Origin: JASGCP01 sp965263285
Lineage (GTDB): Bacteria; Bacteroidota; Bacteroidia; Chitinophagales; Chitinophagaceae
Length of the DNA: 64,000 nucleotides
Assembly: GCA_965263285.1 (NCBI GenBank)
Contig: CBDHHD010000004.1
Location: 310,001 to 374,000, forward strand
Direction of reading: 5' to 3'
Numbering within the stretch: position 1 is the stretch's first letter; each line of letters begins with the position of its first letter. A model generated the notes under the pieces. The model did not search any database and was not told where the DNA came from. It was given only the letters and a program-made list of their open reading frames with translations. A program made the translations under genes and the position numbers. This document shows positions 8,861-19,154 of this stretch, one piece after another.

Positions 8861-11800
8861 AAGAGAGCAAGAAGGGGATTATATACCGTATCAATTAATA
8901 GATAGTAGTGTTGTTATTTCTAAAGAAGATTATGAGGATTGTTACCCAGCGGGGATGTTACAGTTAGGCATGTTTTTTGAACAGGAGAAATTAGGACATG
9001 GTACTTATCTTGCATTTCAGATACAATATTTTTTGGGAAAATACAATAGAGAAAAATTAGAGAGATGTCTTCAGACCATTATTAATAGGCATGATATTTT
9101 AAGAACGGAGTATAGGATGTTAGAAGATGGCAATATCTATGCCATGGTGCAAAAGCGAGTGGAGGTAAAGAGTAAGTTGTTTTTTGTTACCGATAGTATT
9201 GAAGAGGTTAGAAAGAAAGAGATAGCATTAGCATTTAATAGAGAGATAGCGGGTTTATATAGATTCTATATTATTGAACAGGCAGAAGGTTTTGTGTTAT
9301 TTTTTAGTTTTCACCATGCCATTTTAGATGGGTATAGTTTAAACTTATTTATAAGGGAATTAGTTGATCTGTATCAGCATGATAATGATAAGCTATATGA
9401 AGAAGAGCAATCAAAATTATTATATGGGGAATTTATAAGAAATGAGCTATCTGCATTAAAGAATGAAGATACAAGATTGTTTTGGCGGGAATATTTAGCG
9501 GAAAGTATATTGTTGACTCCTCAATGGAATTTTAGTAAAAGCAAAGGAGTAAGTGTAGTAGCAGAACGACAACAGATAGAAGGATTACGCTTAAGACAGA
9601 TAGAAGATATAGCGAGTAAGTATAGCTGTACAGTTGAAGAGTTATTATTATTGTCTTATATGACTGTGTTGTCGTTATTTTTTAATGAGCGAGATATTAC
9701 AATAGGGTTGGAGAAACATAATCGTATAGAGAAAGAGGGAGGGGACAGGCAATTAGGATTATTTGTTACGATGTTACCTTTCAGGTATGAGCTAAGAGAT
9801 AAGGAAGCATTAGGTACAGCATTAAGCAGATTAAGAGATAGTGTAAAAAAGATAGTGAATCATAAGCAATATCCTTATAATGAAATCAAGCAACAATTAG
9901 GAGGCAGAGATTTGTTTGATATAGCGTATAGTTATAATGACTTTAGCAATTTTGTAGGGAATGAAAAGATAGCTCATATAAATGAGTTTTTAAATGAGGA
10001 GCTTGGAAACATAACAAGTATTCTTTTTATATGTAAAGTATATAAGTATAGTGGTGGATATGGGTTTGTTTTTAGTGGACATAGTAATAGTGTTGATCAA
10101 GCATATTTATCTTATTTTGTAAGATACTATAATAGTGTATTAGATCAATTATGCAAAGAAGAAAGGGTGGTTTTCAAATTGATGGATGAAGACTATCAGT
10201 ATTTAGTGTATGATTACAATAAAACAGAAAAAGAATATCCTAAAGATAAAACCATACATCAGCTATTTGAAGAGCAAGTAGAAAGAACGCCGAATAATAT
10301 AGCGGTGGTATTTGAGGAGAAGCAATTAACCTATCAAGAGTTAAACAACAAAGCTAATCAATTGGCAAATTATTTGCATAATAATTATCAAACTAAAGCA
10401 GACGATATTATTTGTTTGTTATTAGAGCGCAGCGAGTGGATGATCATTTCTATTTTAGGAGTGCTTAAAAGCGGAGCGGCTTATTGTCCTATTTCACCTG
10501 AGTATCCCGAAGAAAGAATTTTATTTATTTTACGAGATACTCAACCCAAGTGTTTAATTACAAACTGCAAATTGAAAATTGAAAATGTTCAGTTTCCGAT
10601 TGTTAATGTAATAGATGAAGAGCTTTTGAAAGTCTTAGCCTCATTAACCATTAACCATTTACCACTAATCATTAGTCCTCATGCTTTAGCATATATTATT
10701 TACACTTCAGGCACAACAGGTAATTCTAAGGGGGTGATGATTGAGCATGCAACTTTTTCTCATGCTATTCAAAATTTAATTGCTCTTTTTTCAAAGAGTT
10801 TACCTTCTTTTAATACTTATAGTACTACAAATTATACTTTTGATATTTTTGGATTAGAATATGTCCTTCCTTTATTACATGGTAATTTGCTTACTCTGGG
10901 TAGTATGCATGAGAATTTGAATTTTAATTTATATGACTTTATTCAAATTACACCTACTGTCTTACAAAGTTATTTATCTAATATTAATGAAATTAATCCT
11001 AATTTAATATGGTTAATAGGAGGAGAAAAAGTGCCTATGGCTTTATTAACAGACATATTAAAAAGAAGTGCTAAAAGAGAAGTAAATATTTATAATGTAT
11101 ATGGCCCTACCGAAACAACTATTTGGTCTGTAGTTTATTTCTATAATAGAAGAGCAGTTGAATTGGGTATAGAGTCTATTGGTAAGCCTATAGATAATAC
11201 AGTTATTTATATTTTAGATAGTGATAAGAGGTTGTTACCTATGGGTGCTATGGGAGAATTGTACATTGGAGGTGATGGCGTAGCAGGAGGTTATTTGAAT
11301 AGACCTGAACTAACGGCAGAAAAATTTATTAGCAATCCTTTTCAAACAGAAGAAGAGAAACAAAAAAATAGAAATAGTAGGCTGTATAAAACAGGAGATT
11401 TAGTGCGAATGCTACCCGATGGTAATATTGAATATATAGGGAGGAATGACTTTCAAGTGAAGATACGAGGCTATAGAATTGAATTAGGGGAGATAGAGAA
11501 TAGGATTCAAGGATTTCAGACTAGGATTGAAGGATTAAAGGATGAACAAGTTATTGAACAAGCTGTAGTATTGGTTAATGAGAAAGGAGATAATAAATAT
11601 TTAGTGGGTTATTTTGTAGCTAATGAACAGGTAGATATTGAAGAATTAAGAAATTATTTATCTAAGCAATTGCCCGAATATATGGTACCTACAGGATTAG
11701 TACAAATAGAACAAATGCCCATAACAGAGAATGGCAAGTTGGATAGAAAAGCATTATTAAATATTGAATATAAAATAAGTGATGAAGTTATAGAATTGCC

Positions 11801-14800
11801 AAAGAATAACAGAGAAGAACGATTGTTAAAGATATGGTCAAACTTATTGCAAATCTCAGAATCAGAGTTAAGTGTAACACAATCATTTTTTAGATTAGGT
11901 GGTAATAGTATTTTGAGTATTCGTTTGATGAATATAATAAATAAGGAGTTTAACACTTCTTTTTCTATTAGAATTATCTTTGAAAGAAATACTATTCGTC
12001 AGTTGGCAGAGTATTTGTTAGAAGGTAATATAGAAATAATAGCTGTACAAAAACAGTCTTTTAATAGCGACGAGGAGCAAGTATTATCTTACGCACAAAA
12101 TAGGTTATGGTTTATCTATCAGTATGATAAGAAAAATAGTGCGGTGTATAATATCCCAATGGTGTTTGAGATGGACAAGTCAGTAGATAAAGAAAAGCTA
12201 AAAGAATCATTGCTATTTGTAGTAGAGAAACATGAGGTATTACGAACAATTATTAAAGAAAATGAAAAAGGTATCTCGTATCAGTCGGTTAAGACTATAT
12301 CAGAGAATCTAATACAAGAAGAAATTTATATTAGCAAGAGTGATGTAGAAAAGAGGATATCAAATGCAATAAGATATTCATTTCAATTAGATAAGGAATT
12401 GCCTATACAGATAAAGTTTTTTATGCCCAAAAAGAAAGATGATACAATCGTATTAACGATAGTGGTTCATCATATAGCTTTTGATGGATGGTCTGTAGAG
12501 GTGTTTCAAAAAGAAGTTTATCATGCATATCAACTATTAGTTAATCAAAAGCCATTAATACATACAACAAACACACAATATAAGGATTATGCTTTATGGC
12601 AAAGGGATTTTTTAAAAGGGGAAAGATGGGGTAAAGAATTGAATTACTGGAAAGAGCAATTAGATGGATATAATAATAGTCATTTGCCTGTTGATTTTTC
12701 TCGTCCTTTAGAAATTAACTATGAGGGAGATGCTATTGTTGCGTTGTTGTCAAAAGAAACTAGTCAAAATTTAAAAGCAGTAGCTAAAGAATTAAATGCA
12801 AGTCTATATAGTGTTTTGCTATCTGGTTATTATTTATTTTTGTCTGCCTATAACAATGAGCAGGATATTGTAGTAGGCTCACCTTTTGCGAATAGGCATT
12901 ATGCAGGTACTGAAAATATGATTGGTTTTTTTGTGAATAGCTTAGTACTAAGAGTGCACATAGATTTTAAAGATACTTTGAAAGCATATATTGAAAAAGT
13001 AAATGCTATTGTTGAGCAAGGGCAAAATAATCAAGATATTCCTTTTGAGCAATTAGTAGAGGAATTGCATGTAGAACGAGATATGAGTCGCCATCCAATT
13101 TTTCAAATTATGTTTGGAGTACAAGATTTTGGCGGTGGTGATACAACATTGTTTAAAACTTATCAAAACAATAGGACAAATACAATACCAGCGAAATTTG
13201 ATGTAACCACGATGGTATCGGAAAGAAATGATGGGTTACAAATTTATTTTAACTACGCTACAGCACTCTATAAAAGAGAAACAATAGATAGATTTGTTAA
13301 GACTTATGAATGTATTCTAACCCAGATTGTGAGAAATAGATTAGATAACGATTTGAAATCTATAAGATTTGTTAATAATGAAGAATACAATTATCTTCTA
13401 TATGACTACAATAAAACAGAAAAAGAATATCCTAAAGATAAAACCATACACCAGTTATTTGAGGAGCAAGTGGTAAGAACGCCAAATAATATAGCAGTAG
13501 TATTTGAAGAGAAGCAATTAACCTACCAAGAGTTGAATGACAAAGCAAATCAATTAGCTCATTATTTGCACAATAATTATCAAACTAAAGCAGATGATAT
13601 TATTTGTTTGTTGCTAAAGCGAAGTGAATGGATGATTATTGCTATCTTAGGAGTGCTTAAGAGTGGAGCAGCTTATTGTCCTATCTCTCCTGAGTATCCC
13701 GAAGAGAGAATTTTATTTATTTTACAAGACACACAACCTAAGTGTTTAATTACAAATTGCAAATTGAAAATTGAAAATGTTCAGTTTTCAATTATTAATT
13801 TAATAGATGAAGAATTTTTGAAAGTCTTAGCTTCATTAATCATTAATCATTTACCATTAACCATTAGCGATCGTTCTTTAGCATATATTATTTACACCTC
13901 TGGAACAACGGGAAATCCTAAGGGAGTGATGGTTGAACATAAAAATGTTGTTAATCTTTTATATGCTACTGCGTATATTTTATATCCAATTAATCAAACA
14001 TGTCTAAGGGCAAGTGTGTTTACATCTTATCAATTTGATGTTTCTGTTAGTGAATTTTTAAGCCCTTTAGTACAAGGAGGTGAATTGCATATTTTTAATG
14101 AATTAGCAATACAAAACATTTCATTATTATCTCAATATATTATAGAAAAATCTATTAATTATCTATATATTCCTCCTGTATTGCTATCACAACTTCCGCA
14201 GCGTATCTATCCAGAGTTAAAACATATTATCTACGCAGGAGAGCCATGTAATAGAAACATAGCTAATGATTGGTCAAAAAATTATTTACTGTTTAATTAT
14301 TATGGACCTACAGAGTCAACCATATATGCTTTGGGTAAGCAAATCAATATCGATGAAGTGGAACAAATCGGGAAACCGATAGATAATATAAAGATATATT
14401 TATTAAATACAAAACTTCAAGTTGCGCCAATAGGAAGTATAGTCGAATTATACATTGGAGGTGATGGCTTGGCAAGAGGGTATTTGAATAGACCCGAACT
14501 AACCGCAGAAAAATTTATTAGCAATCCTTTTCAAACAGAAGAAGATAAAAAGAAAAATAGAAATAATAGATTGTATAAAACAGGTGATGTAGTGCGAATG
14601 CTACCTGATGGAAATATTGAATATATAGGGAGGAATGACTTTCAAGTGAAGATACGAGGCTATCGAATTGAATTAGGGGAGATAGAGAATAGGATTCAAG
14701 GATGGAAGAATGGAGAGGTTATTCAACAAGTGGTAGTATTGCTAAATGAGAAAGGAGATAATAAATATTTAGTAGGATATTTTGTGGCTAGGGAACAGAT

Positions 14801-17800
14801 AGATGTAGAAGAATTAAGAAGCTATCTATCTAAGCAATTGCCTGAATACATGGTGCCTACAGGATTGGTGCAAATAGAGCAGATGCCTTTAACGGTGAAT
14901 GGTAAACTGGATAGAAAGGCATTATTAGCCATAGAATATAATCTTGCTGATAGCAATGAATATAAAGCTCCTACAAATGAATTAGAACAACAACTGCTAT
15001 CTATTTGGGAGAAATTATTAGGAAATAATAACATAGGAGTAGAAGATGATTTTTTTAGGGTAGGAGGAGATAGCATACGATCTATTCAATTGTCTAGCCA
15101 ATTAAGAGCTCATATGGGAGTAGACATATCAGTGAAAGATATTTTTCAATATAGAACTATAGCGCAACTAAGTGAGCAGATATCTTTTAATTTTAGAGAG
15201 AAAGAGGTTGTAAGAGAGACAGGTAGATTAGAGGGTGAGGTTGGACTTCTCCCTATTCAAAAATGGTTTTTTGAAAAAGATTATCCTAATCCTGATTATT
15301 TTAATCAAGCCTTTGAGATTAAGACAGAGCTTTTAAATAAGGAAGTTTTAATTCAAGCTATAGCTGCCTTAGTAGATTATCACGATGCTTTTAGATTGTC
15401 GTATAAGAAAGATGAGGCGGGGAATATTATTCAATACTATGATTCAACGAAACCGATGACTCCTGTTGTTTTTTATAATCTTACCAATTATAAAGATAAG
15501 GTATCTCAAAAGAGAATATGGTATAATCAAGGGCATCAGGGATTGGATATATGGAAGGGTAACTTGTATAAGATATTTTATATGGAAGATGAAGAAGAAA
15601 AGGAAGCATATATTGGTATGATTTTTCATCATTTAATAATAGATGGGGTGAGTTGGCGGATTTTATATGATGATTTATTTTTGTTATATCAGGGGAAGAG
15701 CTTGGGAGATAAGAAAACGAGCTATCGACAATGGGTGAATAGTTTACTGGAGTATGGCGCTCAGATAGATTCTTCTTGGGATGCCATATATAAGGAATGG
15801 GCAATACAATGGCAAGAACAAAATGAGGAATTTACAAGATGGTCAGACAATGAAGATAACTGTTTTGTAACAATTAGCCTTAGTAAAGAAGAGACAGAAC
15901 AACTCATCTATCAAGGGAATAAGCCCTATCATACAGAAATTAATGATTTGTTATTGTATAGCTTAGTTGCGTCTTTCAGACAGGTATTTGGTAAAAGCGA
16001 TTTGTTTATTACCTTAGAGAGTCATGGTCGCGAAGAATGGAAGGAAGAGATTAGAATAGGAAATACAATGGGATGGTTTACTACGATGCATCCTGTATGT
16101 TTATCTGTAGGAGAAGATATCTCTGAAAGCATTATAAGTATTAAAGAGCGACTTCATTCTATAGAAAGGAATGGTTTAGGATATGGTATTCGCTGGGGAT
16201 ATAGTAATATGCCTTGTGTTGTTTTTAATTACTTAGGCGTGATAGATGGGAAAGATCGCCAACAACCATGGTCATTGAAAATAACAGATACAGGCATTTG
16301 GGTAGATAGTAAAAACGTAACAGTTCAAGAGAACGGATTGCAAATAGGATCGGTAGTAGAAAATGGTCAATTTAGATTTATGATGACTGGTCGCTTAAGT
16401 AAAGAGAAGATGGGATTATGGGGACAGGCTTGGGAAATGGAATTGAAAAATATGATTCAACATTTACTTAAGAGAAATACTGTAATATATAGTCCGTCTG
16501 ATTTTAAAGATATTCGATCAGAAGTAGATGTAAGAAGATTAATAATAGAGCCTAATAAAGAAAAGCGCTACGATTGGTTTGAAATGACGGATTTGCAAAA
16601 AGCCTATTTATTAGGTCGTTTAGATAATTTTGAAATAGGAGGCATTAGTAATACGATCTATATAAGATTTTGTTTTTCGGAGATAGATATAAAAGAGTTG
16701 AATAGAGCCTTGAATCAATTGATTGTATGGCAACCTGCATTGAGGACTATTTTTTCTATGGAGATATTAAAACAAAGGTATCTAAGAATGGAAGAGATAG
16801 ATGTATATACTATTGAAGAAATAAACCTTGAAACAGAACGGTACACAGAAGTGCATAATGAAGAAATAGCCAATCGTGTGTTTCGTAAGGACTATGATGC
16901 TGGTAAATTTCCTTTGTTTCATTTTGTAGCTGTAAGATATAATGATATAGTGGTTTTGCATCATAGTATGGATTTGATTATTTTAGATGCACAAAGCAGG
17001 CAATCGTTTTGGACAATATTGATTCAGTTGTATAAGAATAAGGACTATCAACCTGCATTTAGTGCTATATCGTTTAAGGATTATCAAGATATTGTATCTC
17101 AGTTGCGGTATTCTTCATGGTATGAGAGGGATAAAAGGTATTGGGAAGAAAAGCTAAGCAACATGCCGGGTAAACCACCTTTATTAGGCTTAGAGGATAC
17201 TTCTTGGATTAAGAAAGCACATTTTTCTGAGCATACGCTTTTTGTAGATAAGAGTACCTGGATGTCATTTTGTAAAAAGATAGAAAGTTATAGATTGTCC
17301 CCTGCAGGTGTTATTCTTGCTTTGTTTGGTAAAGTTATTGGCTACTATAGTGGAGTGGCTGAGTTTTTAATAACGATAACATTGTTTAATAGATATCATG
17401 TGCATAAAGATGTGAATCAGCTGTGGGGAGATTTTACCAATACAGATTTTTTTCATTTTTTAGATGTAGGGGGATTGTTTCCTACAATAGAAAGAACAAG
17501 TAGGAGATTATTAGACGATATAGAGCATCAATTGTATGGGGGGCAAAATGTTCAGAGAGACTGGATAAGAGCCCATGTCGCAGATATACATAAGATTGTG
17601 TCTCCTATTGTTTTTACGGGAGTGTTTAATACTACAGGCTGGAACGATAATATAGTAGATAAGGAGAAGTATTTTCCTGGAGAGTATATAGAAAAGCGCT
17701 ATAGTATGGGTCAAACCTCTCAAGCATGGATTGACTTGCAAGCTATTGGTACTGAAGAAGGTTTTTCAAGTAAATGGTTATTTGTTTCGGAATTGTTTAG

Positions 17801-19154
17801 CAAGGAGCAAATAGGACAAATGAATGGTCAAATGATTGCATGGATTGAGTGGTTGAGTAAAAATGATTGGAAAGAAAAATGTGTTATATCACCATTGAGT
17901 GCTTTTGATAGGAATTGCATATTTGAATACGAAGAGAGAGGAAGGGTGTTAGCTCCTAAGATAGAACGAAGTTGGCTACAGGAATATGAAGAAAAGGTGA
18001 TACAAAATCTATCTTTGAGAGATAGGGTTTCTGTTATAGATAGCGAACAAAATAGGATGTATACGCATAAGGAGATATGGGATTTATCTAAGAAAATAGC
18101 ATCGATACTTGTAAGTGAAGATAGAACAACTATTGCCATTCTTTCCGAGAAAGGAATGTTGCAAGTAGTGAGTGCTATAGGTATTATGCAATCGGGTCAA
18201 GCTTATATTCCTTTGAATATTCATTGGTCTGTGAGCAGGATACTTGAGATAATGGAGGAGAGCGGCACGAAGGTGTTATTGATTTCTAAAAAGGAGTATG
18301 AGCATAAGATACAATTGCAAGGATCAAATATAAGGCTATTGATTATTGAGGAGTTGTTATTAAAAGAGCAGGAGGGAGATATTTCTTTGCCAGCTGTATT
18401 GCTTTCAGATATAGCTTATATTATCTATACGTCAGGTAGTACGGGTAAACCTAAGGGAGTGGCGATTAGCCATGAGAATATGATGAATACCCTTATAGCA
18501 GTGAATAATAGATATAAAGTTACAGAAAAGGATAGTGTATTGGCATTGTCGGAATTGAGTTTTGATTTATCTGTTTATGATATTTTTGGTTTGTTATTAG
18601 TGGGAGGGAGAATTATTTTTGTGAATGATGAAGAGAGACAAGATCCTCAGCATTGGTTATCGCTTATTGAAAAGCATAAAATTACTTTATGGAATACAGT
18701 GCCTCAATTAGCCGATTTGTTGGTAGATGAGGCAAGGACGAGAGAAATGAGATTGGATAGTATAAGACTATATCTGTTAAGTGGCGATTGGTTGCCCTTG
18801 CAATTACCTGATAAGATAAAACGGCAATCTAAAGATACACAAGTAATAAGTTTAGGAGGAGCAACGGAAGGGAGTGTTTGGTCAATATGGTATGAGATTA
18901 AGAATATAAATCCAGATTGGAAAAGCATTCCTTATGGATATCCCATGCCTAATCAGCAAATCTATATTTTAAATCACGAATTGATTCATTCACCTGTTGG
19001 GGTTGAGGGAGATATTTATATAGGAGGCAAGGGAGTGGCGCAAGGATATTGGAATAACCAGGAGCAAACAGACAAACAATTTGTTGTCCATCATGAATTA
19101 GGAAGATATATAAAACAGGAGATAGGGGTATTTTGCATGCAGAGGGATGGGTAG
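5595..19154 (+). CDS. NRPS segment 2: modules 2 to 5 (Cy-A-T / C-A-T / C-A-T-E / Cy-A)
   Basis: 4519 residues. The listed start at 5595 is only the first Met after frameshift 1; the homologous frame extends back to about 5497 in carrier 1. Domain order: Cy2, A2 (Cys), T2, C3, A3 (Gly), T3, C4, A4, T4, E4, Cy5, A5 (Cys, N-terminal part). Cy domains show the DxxxxDxxS signature in place of HHxxxDG; E4 is recognised by LLPIQKWFF, HHLIIDGVSW, ESHGREEW and FNYLG, and its carrier has the GGDSI form usual before E domains. The frame is lost at a missing base near 19103, inside A5, giving an 18-residue nonsense tail. Catalytic motifs in all the domains look intact, so this segment is under constraint or was until very recently. 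Confidence 0.85.
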   Translation: MLTDIKKEDYSLFPLNNVQQAYYMGRIDLFEIGNISTGGYSEFVVDDLSVENLEKALNRLVLRHAGLRTVFTDQGQQILPADNCHYSIPVNKITTEEALLDIRNRLLNMKVDVARFPIIVIEVSEYKGSYVIHFMFDAIIMDNNSMRIFFTELVKIYNNLDIVLPTLHITYHEYILALQRIRDSKLFDKAKTYWETKLEDYDFSCNLPIVIEPSMVKQSTTKRGLRIIEKETYDMLQEKLAKIQLSPTSLLLSLYGKVLCRWSGQDKFSINLTLFNRLPLHKEVNDILGDFTNLELYNYDDVKSRDIVEHYLKGVQNVLWDDIENNLFDGIDFQRLIRERKQWSISKPIAPIVLTSVLGFKEKKEEGDVVNLFGRQHYSISRTSQVWIDNAVYEDYNGNLILRWDFVEQLFLPEVIEGMLDEYAYLIRKIAAMDIQRDRLEFYRLPATYQHIIEKYNATVEEYDVKTIIDFYDNCVIQDACKCNAIAVVEGGNNKQAYKHREVAIGSKNIATHLYKYYKEEQTVAILSEKGYNQVVSSLGIMQSGKAYIPLNIHWSVSRILEIMEESGTKVLLISKKEYEHKRQLQVSNIRLLIIEELLTKEREKNIHLPIVLLSDIAYIIYTSGSTGKPKGVAISHENMMNTLIAVNNRYKVTEKDSVLALSELSFDLSVYDIFGLLLVGGRIVFVNDEERQDPQHWLSLIEKHKITLWNTVPQLAELLVDEARAREMRLDSIRLYLLSGDWLPLQLPDKIKRQSKDTQVISLGGATEGSVWSIWYEIKNINPDWKSIPYGYPMPNQQIYILNHELIHSPVGVEGDIYIGGKGVAQGYWNNQEQTDKQFVVYHELGRIYKTGDRGILHAEGWVEFRGRKDFQVKIRGYRVELEEIENKLNKLEGVKQSAVQLFKKNNSEVLVGFVVREQLITKGADENFDKEVFKLEQRGIRKDLTDTITFNDNVSADKLSKVINDSLGLPDYMSLQEIVFLDSMPLTANGKLDKSRLPKPEIEWQSYIAPVTKEEQEMVEIWSEILNIGKNKIGIEDSFFNLGGHSITAIRLISKINSRFNFGLSFKDLFEYPTIRGLIKNSITLKQREQEGDYIPYQLIDSSVVISKEDYEDCYPAGMLQLGMFFEQEKLGHGTYLAFQIQYFLGKYNREKLERCLQTIINRHDILRTEYRMLEDGNIYAMVQKRVEVKSKLFFVTDSIEEVRKKEIALAFNREIAGLYRFYIIEQAEGFVLFFSFHHAILDGYSLNLFIRELVDLYQHDNDKLYEEEQSKLLYGEFIRNELSALKNEDTRLFWREYLAESILLTPQWNFSKSKGVSVVAERQQIEGLRLRQIEDIASKYSCTVEELLLLSYMTVLSLFFNERDITIGLEKHNRIEKEGGDRQLGLFVTMLPFRYELRDKEALGTALSRLRDSVKKIVNHKQYPYNEIKQQLGGRDLFDIAYSYNDFSNFVGNEKIAHINEFLNEELGNITSILFICKVYKYSGGYGFVFSGHSNSVDQAYLSYFVRYYNSVLDQLCKEERVVFKLMDEDYQYLVYDYNKTEKEYPKDKTIHQLFEEQVERTPNNIAVVFEEKQLTYQELNNKANQLANYLHNNYQTKADDIICLLLERSEWMIISILGVLKSGAAYCPISPEYPEERILFILRDTQPKCLITNCKLKIENVQFPIVNVIDEELLKVLASLTINHLPLIISPHALAYIIYTSGTTGNSKGVMIEHATFSHAIQNLIALFSKSLPSFNTYSTTNYTFDIFGLEYVLPLLHGNLLTLGSMHENLNFNLYDFIQITPTVLQSYLSNINEINPNLIWLIGGEKVPMALLTDILKRSAKREVNIYNVYGPTETTIWSVVYFYNRRAVELGIESIGKPIDNTVIYILDSDKRLLPMGAMGELYIGGDGVAGGYLNRPELTAEKFISNPFQTEEEKQKNRNSRLYKTGDLVRMLPDGNIEYIGRNDFQVKIRGYRIELGEIENRIQGFQTRIEGLKDEQVIEQAVVLVNEKGDNKYLVGYFVANEQVDIEELRNYLSKQLPEYMVPTGLVQIEQMPITENGKLDRKALLNIEYKISDEVIELPKNNREERLLKIWSNLLQISESELSVTQSFFRLGGNSILSIRLMNIINKEFNTSFSIRIIFERNTIRQLAEYLLEGNIEIIAVQKQSFNSDEEQVLSYAQNRLWFIYQYDKKNSAVYNIPMVFEMDKSVDKEKLKESLLFVVEKHEVLRTIIKENEKGISYQSVKTISENLIQEEIYISKSDVEKRISNAIRYSFQLDKELPIQIKFFMPKKKDDTIVLTIVVHHIAFDGWSVEVFQKEVYHAYQLLVNQKPLIHTTNTQYKDYALWQRDFLKGERWGKELNYWKEQLDGYNNSHLPVDFSRPLEINYEGDAIVALLSKETSQNLKAVAKELNASLYSVLLSGYYLFLSAYNNEQDIVVGSPFANRHYAGTENMIGFFVNSLVLRVHIDFKDTLKAYIEKVNAIVEQGQNNQDIPFEQLVEELHVERDMSRHPIFQIMFGVQDFGGGDTTLFKTYQNNRTNTIPAKFDVTTMVSERNDGLQIYFNYATALYKRETIDRFVKTYECILTQIVRNRLDNDLKSIRFVNNEEYNYLLYDYNKTEKEYPKDKTIHQLFEEQVVRTPNNIAVVFEEKQLTYQELNDKANQLAHYLHNNYQTKADDIICLLLKRSEWMIIAILGVLKSGAAYCPISPEYPEERILFILQDTQPKCLITNCKLKIENVQFSIINLIDEEFLKVLASLIINHLPLTISDRSLAYIIYTSGTTGNPKGVMVEHKNVVNLLYATAYILYPINQTCLRASVFTSYQFDVSVSEFLSPLVQGGELHIFNELAIQNISLLSQYIIEKSINYLYIPPVLLSQLPQRIYPELKHIIYAGEPCNRNIANDWSKNYLLFNYYGPTESTIYALGKQINIDEVEQIGKPIDNIKIYLLNTKLQVAPIGSIVELYIGGDGLARGYLNRPELTAEKFISNPFQTEEDKKKNRNNRLYKTGDVVRMLPDGNIEYIGRNDFQVKIRGYRIELGEIENRIQGWKNGEVIQQVVVLLNEKGDNKYLVGYFVAREQIDVEELRSYLSKQLPEYMVPTGLVQIEQMPLTVNGKLDRKALLAIEYNLADSNEYKAPTNELEQQLLSIWEKLLGNNNIGVEDDFFRVGGDSIRSIQLSSQLRAHMGVDISVKDIFQYRTIAQLSEQISFNFREKEVVRETGRLEGEVGLLPIQKWFFEKDYPNPDYFNQAFEIKTELLNKEVLIQAIAALVDYHDAFRLSYKKDEAGNIIQYYDSTKPMTPVVFYNLTNYKDKVSQKRIWYNQGHQGLDIWKGNLYKIFYMEDEEEKEAYIGMIFHHLIIDGVSWRILYDDLFLLYQGKSLGDKKTSYRQWVNSLLEYGAQIDSSWDAIYKEWAIQWQEQNEEFTRWSDNEDNCFVTISLSKEETEQLIYQGNKPYHTEINDLLLYSLVASFRQVFGKSDLFITLESHGREEWKEEIRIGNTMGWFTTMHPVCLSVGEDISESIISIKERLHSIERNGLGYGIRWGYSNMPCVVFNYLGVIDGKDRQQPWSLKITDTGIWVDSKNVTVQENGLQIGSVVENGQFRFMMTGRLSKEKMGLWGQAWEMELKNMIQHLLKRNTVIYSPSDFKDIRSEVDVRRLIIEPNKEKRYDWFEMTDLQKAYLLGRLDNFEIGGISNTIYIRFCFSEIDIKELNRALNQLIVWQPALRTIFSMEILKQRYLRMEEIDVYTIEEINLETERYTEVHNEEIANRVFRKDYDAGKFPLFHFVAVRYNDIVVLHHSMDLIILDAQSRQSFWTILIQLYKNKDYQPAFSAISFKDYQDIVSQLRYSSWYERDKRYWEEKLSNMPGKPPLLGLEDTSWIKKAHFSEHTLFVDKSTWMSFCKKIESYRLSPAGVILALFGKVIGYYSGVAEFLITITLFNRYHVHKDVNQLWGDFTNTDFFHFLDVGGLFPTIERTSRRLLDDIEHQLYGGQNVQRDWIRAHVADIHKIVSPIVFTGVFNTTGWNDNIVDKEKYFPGEYIEKRYSMGQTSQAWIDLQAIGTEEGFSSKWLFVSELFSKEQIGQMNGQMIAWIEWLSKNDWKEKCVISPLSAFDRNCIFEYEERGRVLAPKIERSWLQEYEEKVIQNLSLRDRVSVIDSEQNRMYTHKEIWDLSKKIASILVSEDRTTIAILSEKGMLQVVSAIGIMQSGQAYIPLNIHWSVSRILEIMEESGTKVLLISKKEYEHKIQLQGSNIRLLIIEELLLKEQEGDISLPAVLLSDIAYIIYTSGSTGKPKGVAISHENMMNTLIAVNNRYKVTEKDSVLALSELSFDLSVYDIFGLLLVGGRIIFVNDEERQDPQHWLSLIEKHKITLWNTVPQLADLLVDEARTREMRLDSIRLYLLSGDWLPLQLPDKIKRQSKDTQVISLGGATEGSVWSIWYEIKNINPDWKSIPYGYPMPNQQIYILNHELIHSPVGVEGDIYIGGKGVAQGYWNNQEQTDKQFVVHHELGRYIKQEIGVFCMQRDG
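8925..12040 (+). other. NRPS module 3: C, A (Gly), T
   Basis: C about 8930-10190 (HHAILDG intact), A about 10210-11760, T about 11800-12030 (FFRLGGNSI). The specificity core is almost the same as in module 1 (D-I-L-Q-L-G-V-I-W), so glycine. The C domain is a near copy of those in modules 6, 8 and 12, all of which follow a Cys/Cy module. Confidence 0.75.
12065..16500 (+). other. NRPS module 4: C, A (unassigned), T, E
   Basis: C about 12070-13380 (LSYAQNRLWFI, HHIAFDGWS), A about 13390-14930, T about 14960-15175 (FFRVGGDSI), E about 15225-16480 (HHLIIDGVSW at about 15627-15656). The code read by eye is D-V-S-Y-I-A-Y-I-Y, with the small/hydrophobic layout of the Phe/Tyr group but no close match I know. 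The E domain should deliver the D-form to Cy5. Confidence 0.65.
14745..19075 (+). repeat. 4.3-kb direct repeat, copy 1 (T-E-Cy-A of modules 4/5); copy 2 at 36374-40704
   Basis: Sequence at constant offset 21629 is almost unchanged over the end of A4, T4, E4, Cy5 and most of A5 compared with A10, T10, E10, Cy11 and A11; differences are scattered single bases. Such length and identity show a recent duplication or ongoing gene conversion. Confidence 0.85.

Noticed and set aside
15481..15804. 107-residue minus-strand frame in the E domain, with a copy at 37110-37433
   Set aside because: Antisense shadow of conserved epimerization domain sequence; no start context or family.
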